Shown here: in pieces, positions 19,581-28,746 of the stretch
How the letters are laid out: each line of letters starts with the position of its first letter
Numbering within the stretch: the first letter of the stretch is position 1
Assembly (NCBI RefSeq): GCF_030296675.1
Contig: NZ_AP027736.1
Span: 682,001-746,000, forward strand
Source: Demequina sediminis
Lineage (GTDB): Bacteria > Actinomycetota > Actinomycetes > Actinomycetales > Demequinaceae
Reading direction: 5' to 3'
Length of the DNA stretch: 64,000 nucleotides
The notes under the pieces: generated by a model
Database searches by the model: none
Seen by the model: the letters and a program-made list of their open reading frames with translations, nothing else
Told to the model about the DNA's origin: nothing
Translations under genes and position numbers: made by a program

Positions 19581-20238
19581 ACGCTTGCGGGTGGCGCGTG
19601 CAGACAAGGGTTTCACTCTCGTTGAGCTGCTGATCGCCATGACGATCTTTTCGATTCTCATGGCTCTGCTTACCGGTCTCATGATCCGCATGAGCGAACA
19701 GGCACAGGACAACCTTGGGCGGCAGCGGGCCGTAGAACAGGCGCGGCTAGGGCTCTCGCAGATTGATCGGCAGATCCGGTCGGGCAATCTCATCATGGAT
19801 CCGGCGTCGGATACGACGGCTGGCGTCCCCGAGTACTATTCACTGCGCATTTATACCCAGGAGGGCGGGCTCGACAGTTGCGTGCAGTGGCGCGTGAACT
19901 TCGCTAGCAGCACGGCCCGTTTCGGTCAGCTTGAGTACCGCGAATGGGATCCGGCAGACGTTGCCACCGTCACTTCATGGACCCGAGTGGCGTCAAACGT
20001 CGAGCGGGCGATGGGTTCGGTGATTGATTCCGGCGATCCCACCACGTGGCCGCCCTTCTGGGTTGATACTCCCAACACTGGCACGTCTGACGCGAAGAAT
20101 GTACGCATTACGTTGAGGATGGGGGATCCGCAGGCACGATCGGATGCGAAGTCCCAAGTGCTGACATCGGTAGTTACCGGTCGCAACACGATATTCGGTT
20201 ACTCGTCAACGTTCTGCAGCGCGGTTCCGGCACCGTAG
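19573..20238 (+). CDS. Minor pilin, PilW/PulJ-like prepilin
   Basis: The 221-residue protein starts at ATG 19573, with AGGAGG just upstream inside the preceding gene. The prepilin leader is cut at KG/FTLVE after residue 13. Hydrophobic helix ELLIAMTIFSILMALLTGLM and RMSEQAQDNLGRQRAVEQAR resemble PilW/PulJ-type minor pseudopilins that help initiate the pilus. Remaining sequence is a soluble domain with few recognisable features (CVQWRVN). The paired overlap with its neighbours indicates cotranslation. Confidence 0.82.
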   Translation: MRERLRVARADKGFTLVELLIAMTIFSILMALLTGLMIRMSEQAQDNLGRQRAVEQARLGLSQIDRQIRSGNLIMDPASDTTAGVPEYYSLRIYTQEGGLDSCVQWRVNFASSTARFGQLEYREWDPADVATVTSWTRVASNVERAMGSVIDSGDPTTWPPFWVDTPNTGTSDAKNVRITLRMGDPQARSDAKSQVLTSVVTGRNTIFGYSSTFCSAVPAP

Positions 20239-20247
20239 GAGGTAGAG

Positions 20248-21771
20248 ATGGTCTCTCGAGCACGTTTCCACACGGATGAGGGCGTCGCCCTCGTCATGGC
20301 AATGGGTATCGCGTTGATCGCGATGGTGGTGGCGGGGGTGGTCGTCACTGCCACCATCGTTGCCGTGAATGACTCGGGTCGCGATCGTGTCCGCACCACG
20401 GAGATCCACACTGCCGAGGGCGCGGTCGACGCCACCATGGTGACCCTCCAGAGCAGCACGCCGTGCATGTCAACTACAACCGACGGCACTGGCGCTCAGG
20501 CAACGTCAACTGCCGTTGGTGTGGAGTACTGGGACGCGACTGGCGTGAAACTGACGTGCAATGCTGGCGTCCTGTCTGGTACACCCGCGACAGCCGTGAT
20601 CACTGCCACTTCATCCGGCACTGCGCCGCAACAGGGTGTCGCCCCTGTCCGGAAGATGCAGGCAAAGGTGCTGCTTAATCCGGTGAAGTCCGTGGGAGCC
20701 AACGCAGCGATCTTCTCCGCGAATGGTTTCACTCCGAGCAACAAGTTGGAGATCACTCGGTCTGATCTCGGAGAGAGTGCCGATATTTGGGTCGACAACG
20801 GCAATTGGGATTGTGGCGCGGGTGGTACGGGCGCGAACCTGTATGGTTCTGTCTTCGTGGCAGCCGGGAGCCTCAATATTGGCAAGGGTTGCTCGATCGA
20901 CGGTGATGTGCTGGTGAAGAAGGACTTCACGGTCGCGGGAAATGCCTCGGGCACCTCGATGACTGGGTCCGGGAACTTGGCGGTGGGCGGCGCGACGAGT
21001 ATTGGCACGCCGTTCACCATCAAGGGAGCCGCGAAGCTGGCGGGTGCAACGCCGGCAAACCTCACGGCGCTCGGCGGTATCCAGCCTATGCTTGGGGCCG
21101 CTGCGGTGCCCTCGAGTTTCGCTCCCGTCGGCCTTCCCAAGATCTACTGGGACACGTCGAAGCCGAGCCCCAACAAGACCACGTGGACGTCCTCGCCGCA
21201 GAACTTCACCGTGAAGTCGACTTCGGACGCGCAAACCTTGTTCGGAACCAACCCCTGCGGCAAGAACATGGACGCCGGGTCGTCCGGTTCACCCGTGCAG
21301 TTTCCTGCCGGGAAGACGGTCTACGACCTCACGTCGTGCTCGAATGGTTGGCAGGTCCAGAAGTTCTACGCGAACCTCAACGGTGACGTGGCGATCATCA
21401 TGCGCTCGATGAGCGTCAAGACCACGTTTCACGTGACAGCGTCCGGGGACTACAAGATCTGGCTCATCGTGCCGTACGAGTATGCGTCAACCACGACCCC
21501 CAATGACTGCAGCAAGGGCGGGATGGACTCCAACTCGACCGACTTCCTGGTGACGGCGCCAGCGTCGATCTTCGCGTACTCTCCGGGTGCTATCTCGCTC
21601 AACCCGCATGAGGGCACGCGCGGGCAGTGGTACGGGTGCAGCGTGAGCCCGAAGAACGCGTTCAGCCTTGAGTATTCATACGTCGGTATTCCCGGGTACG
21701 ACCTTGCGGCTGGTATGAGCACCGTGACCGGCTACGACGTTTCGGTGGTTTACAAGCGCGAGGTGTCCTGA
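20248..21771 (+). CDS. PilX/GspK-like pilus-associated protein with long exported domain
   Basis: The 507-residue protein has a short basic N-terminus and one hydrophobic helix (GVALVMAMGIALIAMVVAGV) that resembles the PilX N-terminal domain. It lacks Glu at +5, as is common in tip components of this family. The exported part contains a glycine-rich stretch with regular hydrophobic repeats (about residues 185-270: GNLYGSVFVAAGSLNIGKGC, DGDVLVKKDFTVAGN) that looks like a beta-helix similar to bactofilin-type folds (inference). Several Cys pairs are present. GGAGG precedes the ATG. It probably caps the pilus; the exact role is unknown. Confidence 0.75.
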   Translation: MVSRARFHTDEGVALVMAMGIALIAMVVAGVVVTATIVAVNDSGRDRVRTTEIHTAEGAVDATMVTLQSSTPCMSTTTDGTGAQATSTAVGVEYWDATGVKLTCNAGVLSGTPATAVITATSSGTAPQQGVAPVRKMQAKVLLNPVKSVGANAAIFSANGFTPSNKLEITRSDLGESADIWVDNGNWDCGAGGTGANLYGSVFVAAGSLNIGKGCSIDGDVLVKKDFTVAGNASGTSMTGSGNLAVGGATSIGTPFTIKGAAKLAGATPANLTALGGIQPMLGAAAVPSSFAPVGLPKIYWDTSKPSPNKTTWTSSPQNFTVKSTSDAQTLFGTNPCGKNMDAGSSGSPVQFPAGKTVYDLTSCSNGWQVQKFYANLNGDVAIIMRSMSVKTTFHVTASGDYKIWLIVPYEYASTTTPNDCSKGGMDSNSTDFLVTAPASIFAYSPGAISLNPHEGTRGQWYGCSVSPKNAFSLEYSYVGIPGYDLAAGMSTVTGYDVSVVYKREVS

Positions 21772-22553
21772 GTGGTGATCCTGGCCGCCGTCGCGCTGGG
21801 CCTGTTGTGCGGGTCCTTCGCGAATGTGCTCATTGCCCGCGTACCCTCAGGCGAAGGCTGGGTGCGGGGCTCCAGCCGATGTCCCACGTGTCGGCATGAC
21901 ATCGCGTGGTATGACAACATCCCGGTGCTCTCCTGGTTGGTGCTACGCCGACGGTGCCGACACTGCAAGGAGCCAATCTCCGCTCGTTACCCTCTTGTTG
22001 AGCTCACCGTGGGCGTCCTCTTCGGCCTCGTCGCCTGGCAGTTCGGTTCGGGTGCGGTCACGTGGTTGCTCGCGCTCAGCGCCCTCCTCACAGTGGCGTT
22101 GACCGCGATCGACCTGGAGCATCACCGCTTGCCCGACGCGCTTGTCTTCACCCTGGCCGGCGCGGCGGTGCTGTTGCTGGTCGCCGACGCCGCACTATCC
22201 GGAGCGTGGGCGTCACTGGGGCGAGCCGGACTCGGTGCGCTTGCGCTCGGGGGTTTCTACTTTGTGCTGTGGTTCGTGTACCCCAAGGGCCTCGGCTTCG
22301 GCGACGTCAAGTTGGCCGTGCCGATCGGTGCCATCCTGGGGTACCTCGGTTGGGGGCGCTCGCCGTGGGCGCGTTCCTAGGTCCGTTCGTCGGTGGCCTG
22401 CTCGCGATCGCCGCTGGCGTCAGGGCGGGCGGTGTGCGCGGCGTCAGGTTGGCCTATGGACCAGCAATCATCACGGCATTCTGGATCGCCGTCCTCTGGG
22501 GGCCAGCGATCTCGTCGTGGTATGTGGAGTGGGCCACGGGGTGGGCCGTGTAA
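21772..22553 (+). CDS. pilD: Prepilin peptidase / N-methyltransferase (frameshifted)
   Basis: This integral membrane aspartyl protease cleaves prepilin leaders and methylates the new N-terminus. The N-terminal zinc domain has CPTC and CRHC 21 residues apart; the two catalytic Asp are in TAIDLEHHRLPD and GLGFGDVKL. The frame breaks in GGGGG at 22352-22356; adding one G joins LGYLGWGALAVGAFLGPFVGG and gives about 260 residues, a normal length. The GTG at 21772 immediately follows the previous stop. All three prepilins above are expected substrates. Confidence 0.92.
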
Positions 22554-22624
22554 GACGCGACGCAGTTTGAGTTGAGGGCGCGAGGCGCCGATACACAGGA
22601 CATTCCCGGACCGAAGGGGGAGCA

Positions 22625-23686
22625 GTGGCAATCAAGAGAGTCGGGGTCGACATCGGCGGCACGCATGTGCGGGTCGCGGAGGTCGAGTTCTCCGGAAAGG
22701 GTGCGGCCGCCCGTGGCCGCGGGACGCTGACCGGGTACGCGGAAGTCCCGTTGCCGCGCGGGGCCGTCCAGGCCGGCGAGGTCGTGGACGTTTCCGGAGT
22801 GGGGAATGCGATCAGGCAAGCGGCACAGGACGCGGTGATCAGCGTCAAGGATGCCCACGTGGGGGTCGGCTCCGCCAACGTCGTGGTTCGCGAGATCGAG
22901 CTGCCAGCCCTTCCCATGCCCCAGTTGAAGTCCTCGCTCCCTTTCCACGTCCAGGAGACGCTGCCGATGTCGGTCGATGAGGTCCTCCTGGACTTCTACC
23001 CCACCGGCGAGAAGGAGCTTGAGAGCTCCAAGGTGGTGCGCGGCATCATGGTCGCGGCGCCCAAGTCGACCGTGACCCAGAACCTGCTCGCCGTCGAGGC
23101 CGCAGGCCTGCGGCCCAAGATGGTGGATCTCGCTGGTTTCGCGCTCCTCCGCAGTCAGTACACCGAAGACGTGATGGCCGGCGGCGTCGCTTTTGTCGAC
23201 ATCGGCGCACGCCTCACCACCGTGGTGATCACCAGCCACGGCGTGCCACGTCTTGTCCGAACGCTCCCTCAGGGCGGCCAGGATCTCACCGACGCAGTGG
23301 CCGGATCGCTCCAGATCAGCGCGGTCGAGGCGGAGGAGGTCAAGATTCAGATGGGCCTCGGTGGCCGCGCCGTCCCCGGGAGGGAAGCCGCAATCGATCC
23401 ACTCGCACAGAGCGCCCGTGCCCTCGTAGAGGGAGTGCGCAACACGTTTGTGTACTTCGCATCGAGCAATCCCGGCGAGGCGCCTGCCCACGTCGTCATG
23501 ACCGGTGGCGGCTCGTTGCTGAACGGACTAGGTCAGTACCTCGCATCGGCTACCAGGCTCCCCGTGCGCTACGGCAACGCCTTCGCACGCGTCGCACTGG
23601 GCAAGAAGGTGCGCCCTGAGGTTGTCCAGGGGCTCGAGGTGCGAGCGGCCGTGCCTATCGGTCTCGCTTTTGGGGAGGCATCATGA
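22625..23686 (+). CDS. pilM: Type IV pilus assembly protein PilM
   Basis: The 353-residue actin-like ATPase forms a cytoplasmic ring that binds the N-terminus of PilN. The actin-fold phosphate loop VGVDIGGTHVRVAEVEF is at the start, and later nucleotide motifs are FVDIGARLTTVVI and VVMTGGGSLLNGLGQYL. The GTG at 22625 has an AAGGGGGAG ribosome site. Its stop overlaps pilN by 4 bases, so PilM and PilN are made together. Confidence 0.93.
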   Translation: MAIKRVGVDIGGTHVRVAEVEFSGKGAAARGRGTLTGYAEVPLPRGAVQAGEVVDVSGVGNAIRQAAQDAVISVKDAHVGVGSANVVVREIELPALPMPQLKSSLPFHVQETLPMSVDEVLLDFYPTGEKELESSKVVRGIMVAAPKSTVTQNLLAVEAAGLRPKMVDLAGFALLRSQYTEDVMAGGVAFVDIGARLTTVVITSHGVPRLVRTLPQGGQDLTDAVAGSLQISAVEAEEVKIQMGLGGRAVPGREAAIDPLAQSARALVEGVRNTFVYFASSNPGEAPAHVVMTGGGSLLNGLGQYLASATRLPVRYGNAFARVALGKKVRPEVVQGLEVRAAVPIGLAFGEAS

Positions 23687-24476
23687 ACCCGGGATCCGCA
23701 CCGTCGAACGTGAGTTCGATCATGCCTGTTTCCTCGCCGGTCGGCGCGCCTCCGGCGCCCCAGGTCAACCTGCTTCCCCCGAGATCGCGGCGCGCCGCAC
23801 GCAGGGGCGTGTCAAGGCAGTGATCGTCCTGGTATTCGGCATCTTCCTCGTTGTCGTGGCCGCCGCGTATTTCCTGGTGGTCGCGATTCGTAGTTCCGCA
23901 GAGGACGAGCTCCAGGCGGAGAACGACCGCCGGACCCAGCTCCAGACGGAGTTGGCGACCTACGGTTACATCAACACCCTCGCAGATACCTTCGACAACT
24001 CCGTGAAGGCGCGTGAGTGGGCCGGCTCGACGGATATCGACTGGGCCACGCATCTGACCGCGCTGCTGAGCAGTGCGCCGGACGGCATCACCTTCACTGA
24101 CATGGCGATGGCGCAGGGTACTCCGGCAGGCGTGATCGCCACCGATGGGACCGCCTTTGCGCAGCCCGACATGGGCTCGATCGTATTCACCGGTCGCGCG
24201 AGCACCCCAGACCTGACTGCGGCGCTCATCGAGGCCTTCGACGCATTGCCAGGCTTCAGCGACACCTGGGTCGAGGCCAAGCAACTGCAGGGCAACAACG
24301 AGAACGGTGCGGTGTTCTGGCAGTACTCGGGTGCGACGCGGATCACGTTCAGTGCGCTGTCGGGCCGTACGGTCACCGAGCAGACCACGGTGCCCGAGGA
24401 GTTGCTTGCCGAGATCGAGGCATCTGAGGCGGTCCCATCCGCATCGCCTGCGCCCACCGGAGAGGGAGCCAACTGA
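23683..24476 (+). CDS. pilN: Type IV pilus assembly protein PilN (frameshifted)
   Basis: This bitopic membrane protein of the PilMNO alignment complex has a cytoplasmic N-terminal peptide with the family signature VNLLPPEI that docks on PilM, one transmembrane helix (VIVLVFGIFLVVVAAAYFLV) and a coiled-coil plus ferredoxin-like periplasmic domain. The signature itself contains the break: one C is missing from CCCCC at 23776-23780. With it restored, ATG 23683 gives about 265 residues. An N-terminal Ser/Pro-rich extension of about 30 residues precedes the docking motif. Confidence 0.88.
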
Positions 24477-25362
24477 TGAAGACTCAGCAGAGGACTGGCG
24501 CCTGGGTGTTCGCGGCGATCGTGCTGGCGATCGTCGTGGGCGCGCTTGCGTACTTGACGCTCATCAGCCCCGAACTCGACAAGGCGACTGCCGCCTCCGA
24601 GGAGGCGCAGATCGCTCGCGATGCGAACGATCTGACCGAGATTCAGATTCAGCAGATGAAGGCGCTTGAGCAGGAGGTGCCTGACTGGCGTGAGCAAATC
24701 GCCAAGATCTCGCTCGACATGCCTCCACGAGTCGCGCAGCCTTCCTTGGAACGGCTCGTCGCCGACAGTCTCGCAACTGCGGGTCTCCCGCTCGTCGATT
24801 TCACCACCGGAAGGCCCGAGGCCATCGATCCGCTCGCCGCCGCAGGAACCGAGCCTCCAACCATCGCGGAGCCAGCAACCACGGACGGCACGGCCGCGAC
24901 ACCAAGCCCGTCCCCTTCGCCTTCAGCCACCGCCGCGGCGGACGCCGATGAGACGAGTACCGACGGCACCACGGGCGGAGCTGCGGGTGACACCGGGGCG
25001 ACGCCGGTGGTAGAGGCGCCGTTTGATGGCCTGCTCGCCATGCCTGTCTCGATCACGACGGAAGGTGATCCGGTCAGGGTCCTCAACTTCATCAAGTCGA
25101 TGGAGACGCAACTGACCCGCTTCTACACCGTGACCGGATTCACCATCGCCAAGGCAGCGCCGGCGGAGGAGTCGCCCGGTCGGCCCGCGCTGACCGAGGA
25201 CCAGTGGACGGTGACCATCACTGGCATGGTGTTCTCCTCCTCGATGACACCCGGTCCTTTGTGGCGGACGACGACACCGACCTTCCGGAGTACGTGCCGG
25301 GTTCGCCGGTGGACAACGCGTTCAGGCCCCTTCCTGGTACCGAGGAGTCCGCGGCGAACTGA
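24476..25362 (+). CDS. pilO: Type IV pilus assembly protein PilO (frameshifted)
   Basis: This PilO-like bitopic protein has a short cytoplasmic tail, a transmembrane helix (WVFAAIVLAIVVGALAYLTL), a coiled coil (about residues 35-70, EEAQIARDANDLTEIQIQQM) and a C-terminal ferredoxin-like domain with MPVSITTEGDPVRVLNFIKS. A 60-residue Pro/Ser/Thr/Ala linker interrupts the domain, unusual for PilO. The frame breaks around 25234-25242 in a CTC repeat; the next frame continues DDTRSFVADDDTDLPEYVPG and ends at 25362. It overlaps pilN by one base. PilO dimerises with PilN. It is the last pilus gene before a terminator. Confidence 0.85.
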
Positions 25363-25397
25363 CGATCGGCACCTGGCCAACCACCAGCACGCTCGCT

Positions 25398-25431
25398 CGA
25401 TGGGCGCCGGCCGCAAGGTCGGCGCCCATCG
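25398..25431 (+). terminator. Hairpin terminator after the pilus locus
   Basis: CGATGGGCGCC (25398-25408) and GGCGCCCATCG (25421-25431) form a perfect 11-bp stem with a 12-nt loop, 36 nt after the pilO stop and before aroC. No T-tract is evident. Confidence 0.65.
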
Positions 25432-25479
25432 ACGTCTCACCATCCGGACTTGCCATCCACCCGTGGAAGAATGACAGCC

Positions 25480-26664
25480 ATGCTCAGATGGCTCACCGCA
25501 GGAGAATCGCACGGCCCCGCGCTGGTCGGCACGCTCGAGGGTCTGCCCTCCGGCGTCGAGATCACCAGCCAGGAGATCCAGGACGCGCTGGCCCGCCGCC
25601 GACTGGGCGCCGGGCGCGGCGCCCGCATGAAGTTTGAGCAGGACCAGGTCACCATCCTGGGCGGCGTGCGCCACGGGTTGAGCCAGGGCGGCCCCGTCGC
25701 GGTCATGGTCGGGAACACCGAGTGGCCCAAGTGGGAGACCGTGATGTCGGCCGACCCGATCGACGAGTCGGAGCTCGCCGGCGCCCGCGGCGCCGCTCTC
25801 ACGCGCCCGCGCCCCGGTCATGCCGACCTGGTGGGCATGACCAAGTACCGCTTCGACGATGCGCGGCCCGTGCTCGAGCGCGCGAGCGCACGCGAGACGG
25901 CCGCGCGGGTTGCGCTGGGCCAGGTCGCCGAGAACTTCCTCGCGCAGGCGGCCGGCGTCGCCCTGGTGTCGCACACGGTCCAGGTGGGCCCCGTCGCCGT
26001 TCCGGACGATGCGCCGTTGCCGCCCGCGCACGCCACGCCCCAGCTCGACGCGGACCCGATTCGTTGCTTCCACGCCGAGACCTCGGCCGCGATGCTCGCC
26101 GAGATCGACGACTGCCAGAAGGCCGGCGACACGCTCGGCGGCGTGGTCGAGGTGGTCGCCTACGGCCTTCCCGTGGGCCTGGGCAGCCACGTTCACTGGG
26201 ACCGCCGGCTCGACGCGCGCCTCGCGGCCGCGCTCATGGGCATTCAGGCCATCAAGGGTGTCGAGGTCGGCGACGGCTTCCGTACCGCCGCTCGCCGCGG
26301 TTCGCAGGCCCATGACGAGATCGAGTACGGCGCTGACGGCGTCCAGCGCCGCACCAACCGTGCCGGAGGCGTCGAGGGCGGCATGACCAACGGTGCGCCG
26401 CTCCGCGTGCGCGCCGCCATGAAGCCCATCAGCACGGTGCCGCGTGCTCTCGACACCATCGACACAGCCACGGGCGAGGCAGCCAAGGCCATCCACCAGC
26501 GCTCCGACGTGTGCGCGGTGGCCCCGGCCGCGGTGGTCGCCCAGGCCATGGTCGCGCTGACGCTCGCCGACGCGCTGCTGGAGAAGTTCGGCGGCGACTC
26601 GGTCGACGAGGTTCGCCGCAACATCGAGTCCTACGTCGCTTCCATCCCGGAGCACCTGCGCTGA
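25480..26664 (+). CDS. aroC: Chorismate synthase
   Basis: The 394-residue FMN-dependent enzyme converts EPSP to chorismate. Signatures seen: [13 protein letters not shown] at the N-terminus, [27 protein letters not shown], and the C-terminal [20 protein letters not shown]. The ATG at 25480 starts the conserved [12 protein letters not shown]; an ATG at 25471 would add three residues. AAGAAT lies 7 nt before the ATG and could be a weak leaderless -10. The stop overlaps the aroK start by one base, opening an aroC-aroK-aroB operon. Confidence 0.96.
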   Translation: MLRWLTAGESHGPALVGTLEGLPSGVEITSQEIQDALARRRLGAGRGARMKFEQDQVTILGGVRHGLSQGGPVAVMVGNTEWPKWETVMSADPIDESELAGARGAALTRPRPGHADLVGMTKYRFDDARPVLERASARETAARVALGQVAENFLAQAAGVALVSHTVQVGPVAVPDDAPLPPAHATPQLDADPIRCFHAETSAAMLAEIDDCQKAGDTLGGVVEVVAYGLPVGLGSHVHWDRRLDARLAAALMGIQAIKGVEVGDGFRTAARRGSQAHDEIEYGADGVQRRTNRAGGVEGGMTNGAPLRVRAAMKPISTVPRALDTIDTATGEAAKAIHQRSDVCAVAPAAVVAQAMVALTLADALLEKFGGDSVDEVRRNIESYVASIPEHLR

Positions 26665-27205
26665 TGTCGGGCGTGGGCAACGGGCCCAGGGCGGTGCTGA
26701 TCGGCCCGCCAGGCTCGGGGAAGTCGACCGTGGCCAAGGCACTCGCCACGCTGTGGGACGTCGAACGCCGGGACACCGACGCCGATATCGAGGCGACGGC
26801 CGGCAAGGAGATCGCGGAGATCTTCGTCGACGACGGCGAGCAGGCGTTCCGTGCGCTCGAACGGACCGCGGTCGCGACCGCGGTGGCTGAGCACGTGGGC
26901 GTGCTGTCGCTGGGCGGCGGCGCGGTCCTCGCGCCGGAGACGCAGGCACTGCTCGAGGCGTACGGCGCGCGCGGGGAGCGGTCGTGTTCCTCGACGTCTC
27001 GCTCAGTGCCGCCGCGCCGCGCGTGGGCCTCAACAACGCGCGCCCGTTGCTGGTGGGCAACCCTCGCCGTCAGTGGCTCGACCTGATGGAGGCGCGTCGA
27101 CCCATCTACGAGCGCCTCGCCACCGTCACGGTGCTCACCGACAAGCTCACCCCGAACCAGGCCGCCCGCGAGATCGTCCAGGCGATCGACGCCACTGCCG
27201 GCTGA
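26664..27205 (+). CDS. aroK: Shikimate kinase (frameshifted)
   Basis: This enzyme phosphorylates shikimate with ATP. It has Walker [17 protein letters not shown], the shikimate-binding DTDADIE and the phosphate-binding LSLGGGAVL, then the C-terminal [20 protein letters not shown] with lid and adenine-contact residues. The frame breaks in GGGG at 26973-26976; one G restores [20 protein letters not shown] and a normal protein of about 180 residues. The ATG at 26664 overlaps the aroC stop. Neither half alone would be active, so a base-call error is far more likely than true loss. Confidence 0.92.
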
Positions 27206-27216
27206 ACGGAGAAGCC

Positions 27217-28337
27217 ATGCCCGACCACCGCACGACGACCCCCGCATCGTCCACGTCGCGACGGCTGCACCGTACGACGTCACCATCGGCGAGAACCTGC
27301 TCCAGGACGTCGCCGACTCGGTGCCGGAGGCCGCGATGCGGGTCCTGGTGGTGACCGCCGCGCCGCTGCGCCGCCACGTCGACAACCTCAAGGCGCTTCT
27401 CGACGCGCGTGGGCTCACCGTGGTCATCGCGGAGGTGCCCGACGCGGAGGAGGGCAAGTCAGCCGAGGTGCTCGCGTTCTGCTGGGGTGTCCTGGGCAAG
27501 TCCGACTTCACGCGCAGCGACGTGGTCATCGGGTTCGGCGGGGGAGCGGTGACCGACCTCGCCGGGTTCGTCGCCGCGACTTGGTTGCGTGGGGTCGGCG
27601 TGATTCAGGTTCCCACCACGCTTCTCGCGATGGTGGACGCGGCCGTCGGAGGCAAGACGGGCATCAACACGGCCGAGGGCAAGAACCTGGTCGGCGCCTT
27701 TCACGAGCCGCTCAGCGTGTGGTGTGACGTGCGCGCCCTCGACACGCTTCCGCAGCACGACCTGGTGGCGGGGCTGGCCGAGGTGGTCAAGTGCGGGTTC
27801 ATCCGCGACGCAGAGATCCTGACGATTGTCGAGGACAACCTCACGCTGCTGCGCGGCGAGAGTCGCGACGGGAACCTGGACGATGCGACGCGTGCGGTGC
27901 TGATCGAGCTGATCACCCGCGCGATCCAGGTGAAGGCGGACGTGGTCGCCGCGGACCTCAAGGAGTCCTACCTGCGCGAGATCCTCAACTACGGCCACAC
28001 CTTCGCGCACGCGATCGAATACACGGAGCGGTACCAGTGGCGTCACGGCGCGGCGGTGTCGGTGGGCATGGTGTTCGTCGCGGAGCTCGCGCACCTGGCG
28101 GGCAAGCTCACCGAGGAGGAGGTGGACCGCCACCGCGCGATCCTCTCCGGCCTGGGGTTGCCAACTACCTACCCCGGGCACCGCTGGGACGCCCTGCTCA
28201 CCGCGATGCGCCGGGACAAGAAGACGCGCGGCGACCTGCTGCGCTTTGTGATTCTCAACGGGCTCCAGAACCCCGTGCGCTTCGAGGGGCCAGACCCTGC
28301 GATCCTGCAGGGTGCGTACGCTGCCGTGTCGGCATGA
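27217..28337 (+). CDS. aroB: 3-Dehydroquinate synthase (frameshifted near N-terminus)
   Basis: This NAD- and metal-dependent enzyme makes 3-dehydroquinate from DAHP. The sequence shows VVIGFGGGAVTDLAGFVAAT, QVPTTLLAMVDAAVGGKTGI, the metal ligands in LAEVVKCGFI and NYGHTFAHAIE, and HGAAVSVGMVF. The N-terminal strand IVHVATAAPYDVTIGENLL lies in the frame of the main body, but the start ATG 27217 lies in another. The C-run at 27239-27243 is one base short. With it restored the protein is about 373 residues, as expected. The GTG at 27321 cannot be the true start because conserved N-terminal sequence precedes it. Confidence 0.93.
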
Positions 28338-28371
28338 GGCCGCCCCGCATTGTCCCGCGACACGCCTCTAT

Positions 28372-28389
28372 CCACGACACTGGTCGTGG
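28372..28389 (+). terminator. Hairpin after aroB
   Basis: CCACGAC and GTCGTGG form a perfect 7-bp stem with loop ACTG, about 35 nt after the aroB stop and directly followed by TGTTACGATTT. It could end the aroCKB transcript or be part of the adjacent hig control region. Confidence 0.4.
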
Positions 28390-28409
28390 TGTTACGATTT
28401 GGGTAACAT
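28390..28409 (+). promoter_or_regulatory. hig operator palindrome overlapping a leaderless -10
   Basis: TGTTAC-GATTTGG-GTAACA (28390-28408) is a perfect 6-bp inverted repeat. Its right arm contains TAACAT (28404-28409), which lies exactly 6 nt before the higB ATG. Binding of the HigA helix-turn-helix here would block the promoter, the usual autoregulation of toxin-antitoxin operons. Binding is inferred. Confidence 0.55.
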
Positions 28410-28415
28410 CTAGTC

Positions 28416-28715
28416 ATGCACCTCGAGTACGCGACCCGCGACCTTGAGCGGCAGTGCACCGACGAGCGCTACATGAAGCGCACGCTCGACGCCCATGTCG
28501 CGAAGGCGCTCATGTTGCGTATCGCCGAATTGAGGTACGCCACCGAGCCGGCGGATCTCCTGGTCGGCACCGGTCGCTGGGAACAGCTCAGCGGCGATAG
28601 ATCCGGGCAGTGGTCCGCGAGACTCAGTGCCAACTGGCGCCTCATCGTCGAGCCGTGCCCGGACAACGTGCTCACGGTGCTGGTGGTCGAGATCGTCGAC
28701 TATCACCGTCGTTGA
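28416..28715 (+). CDS. higB: HigB-like toxin of a type II toxin-antitoxin pair (RelE fold)
   Basis: The 99-residue protein matches the plasmid-maintenance killer/HigB family, RelE-fold ribosome-dependent mRNA interferases. Visible features are MLRIAELRYATEPADLL, the Trp-containing RWEQLSGDRSGQWSARLSAN, WRLIVEP and the C-terminal VVEIVDYHRR with the terminal His-Arg patch usual at the active site. It lacks a ribosome binding site; the -10 box 6 nt upstream suggests a leaderless transcript. The antitoxin-like gene starts 31 nt downstream with a very strong ribosome site, so the second gene should be translated more efficiently. Confidence 0.82.
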   Translation: MHLEYATRDLERQCTDERYMKRTLDAHVAKALMLRIAELRYATEPADLLVGTGRWEQLSGDRSGQWSARLSANWRLIVEPCPDNVLTVLVVEIVDYHRR

Positions 28716-28746
28716 CCAGATGCTGCCGAGTCGAAAGGAGGACACC

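Noticed and set aside
12428..25362. Type II secretion system or competence system instead of a pilus
   Set aside because: A separate PilT retraction ATPase and a full PilMNO set favour a type IV pilus; no GspD secretin or ComEC/ComEA genes are present, although a DNA-uptake role cannot be excluded.
26664..28337. aroK and aroB as genuine pseudogenes
   Set aside because: Both halves keep all catalytic motifs with no further damage, and several unrelated essential genes show the same type of break.
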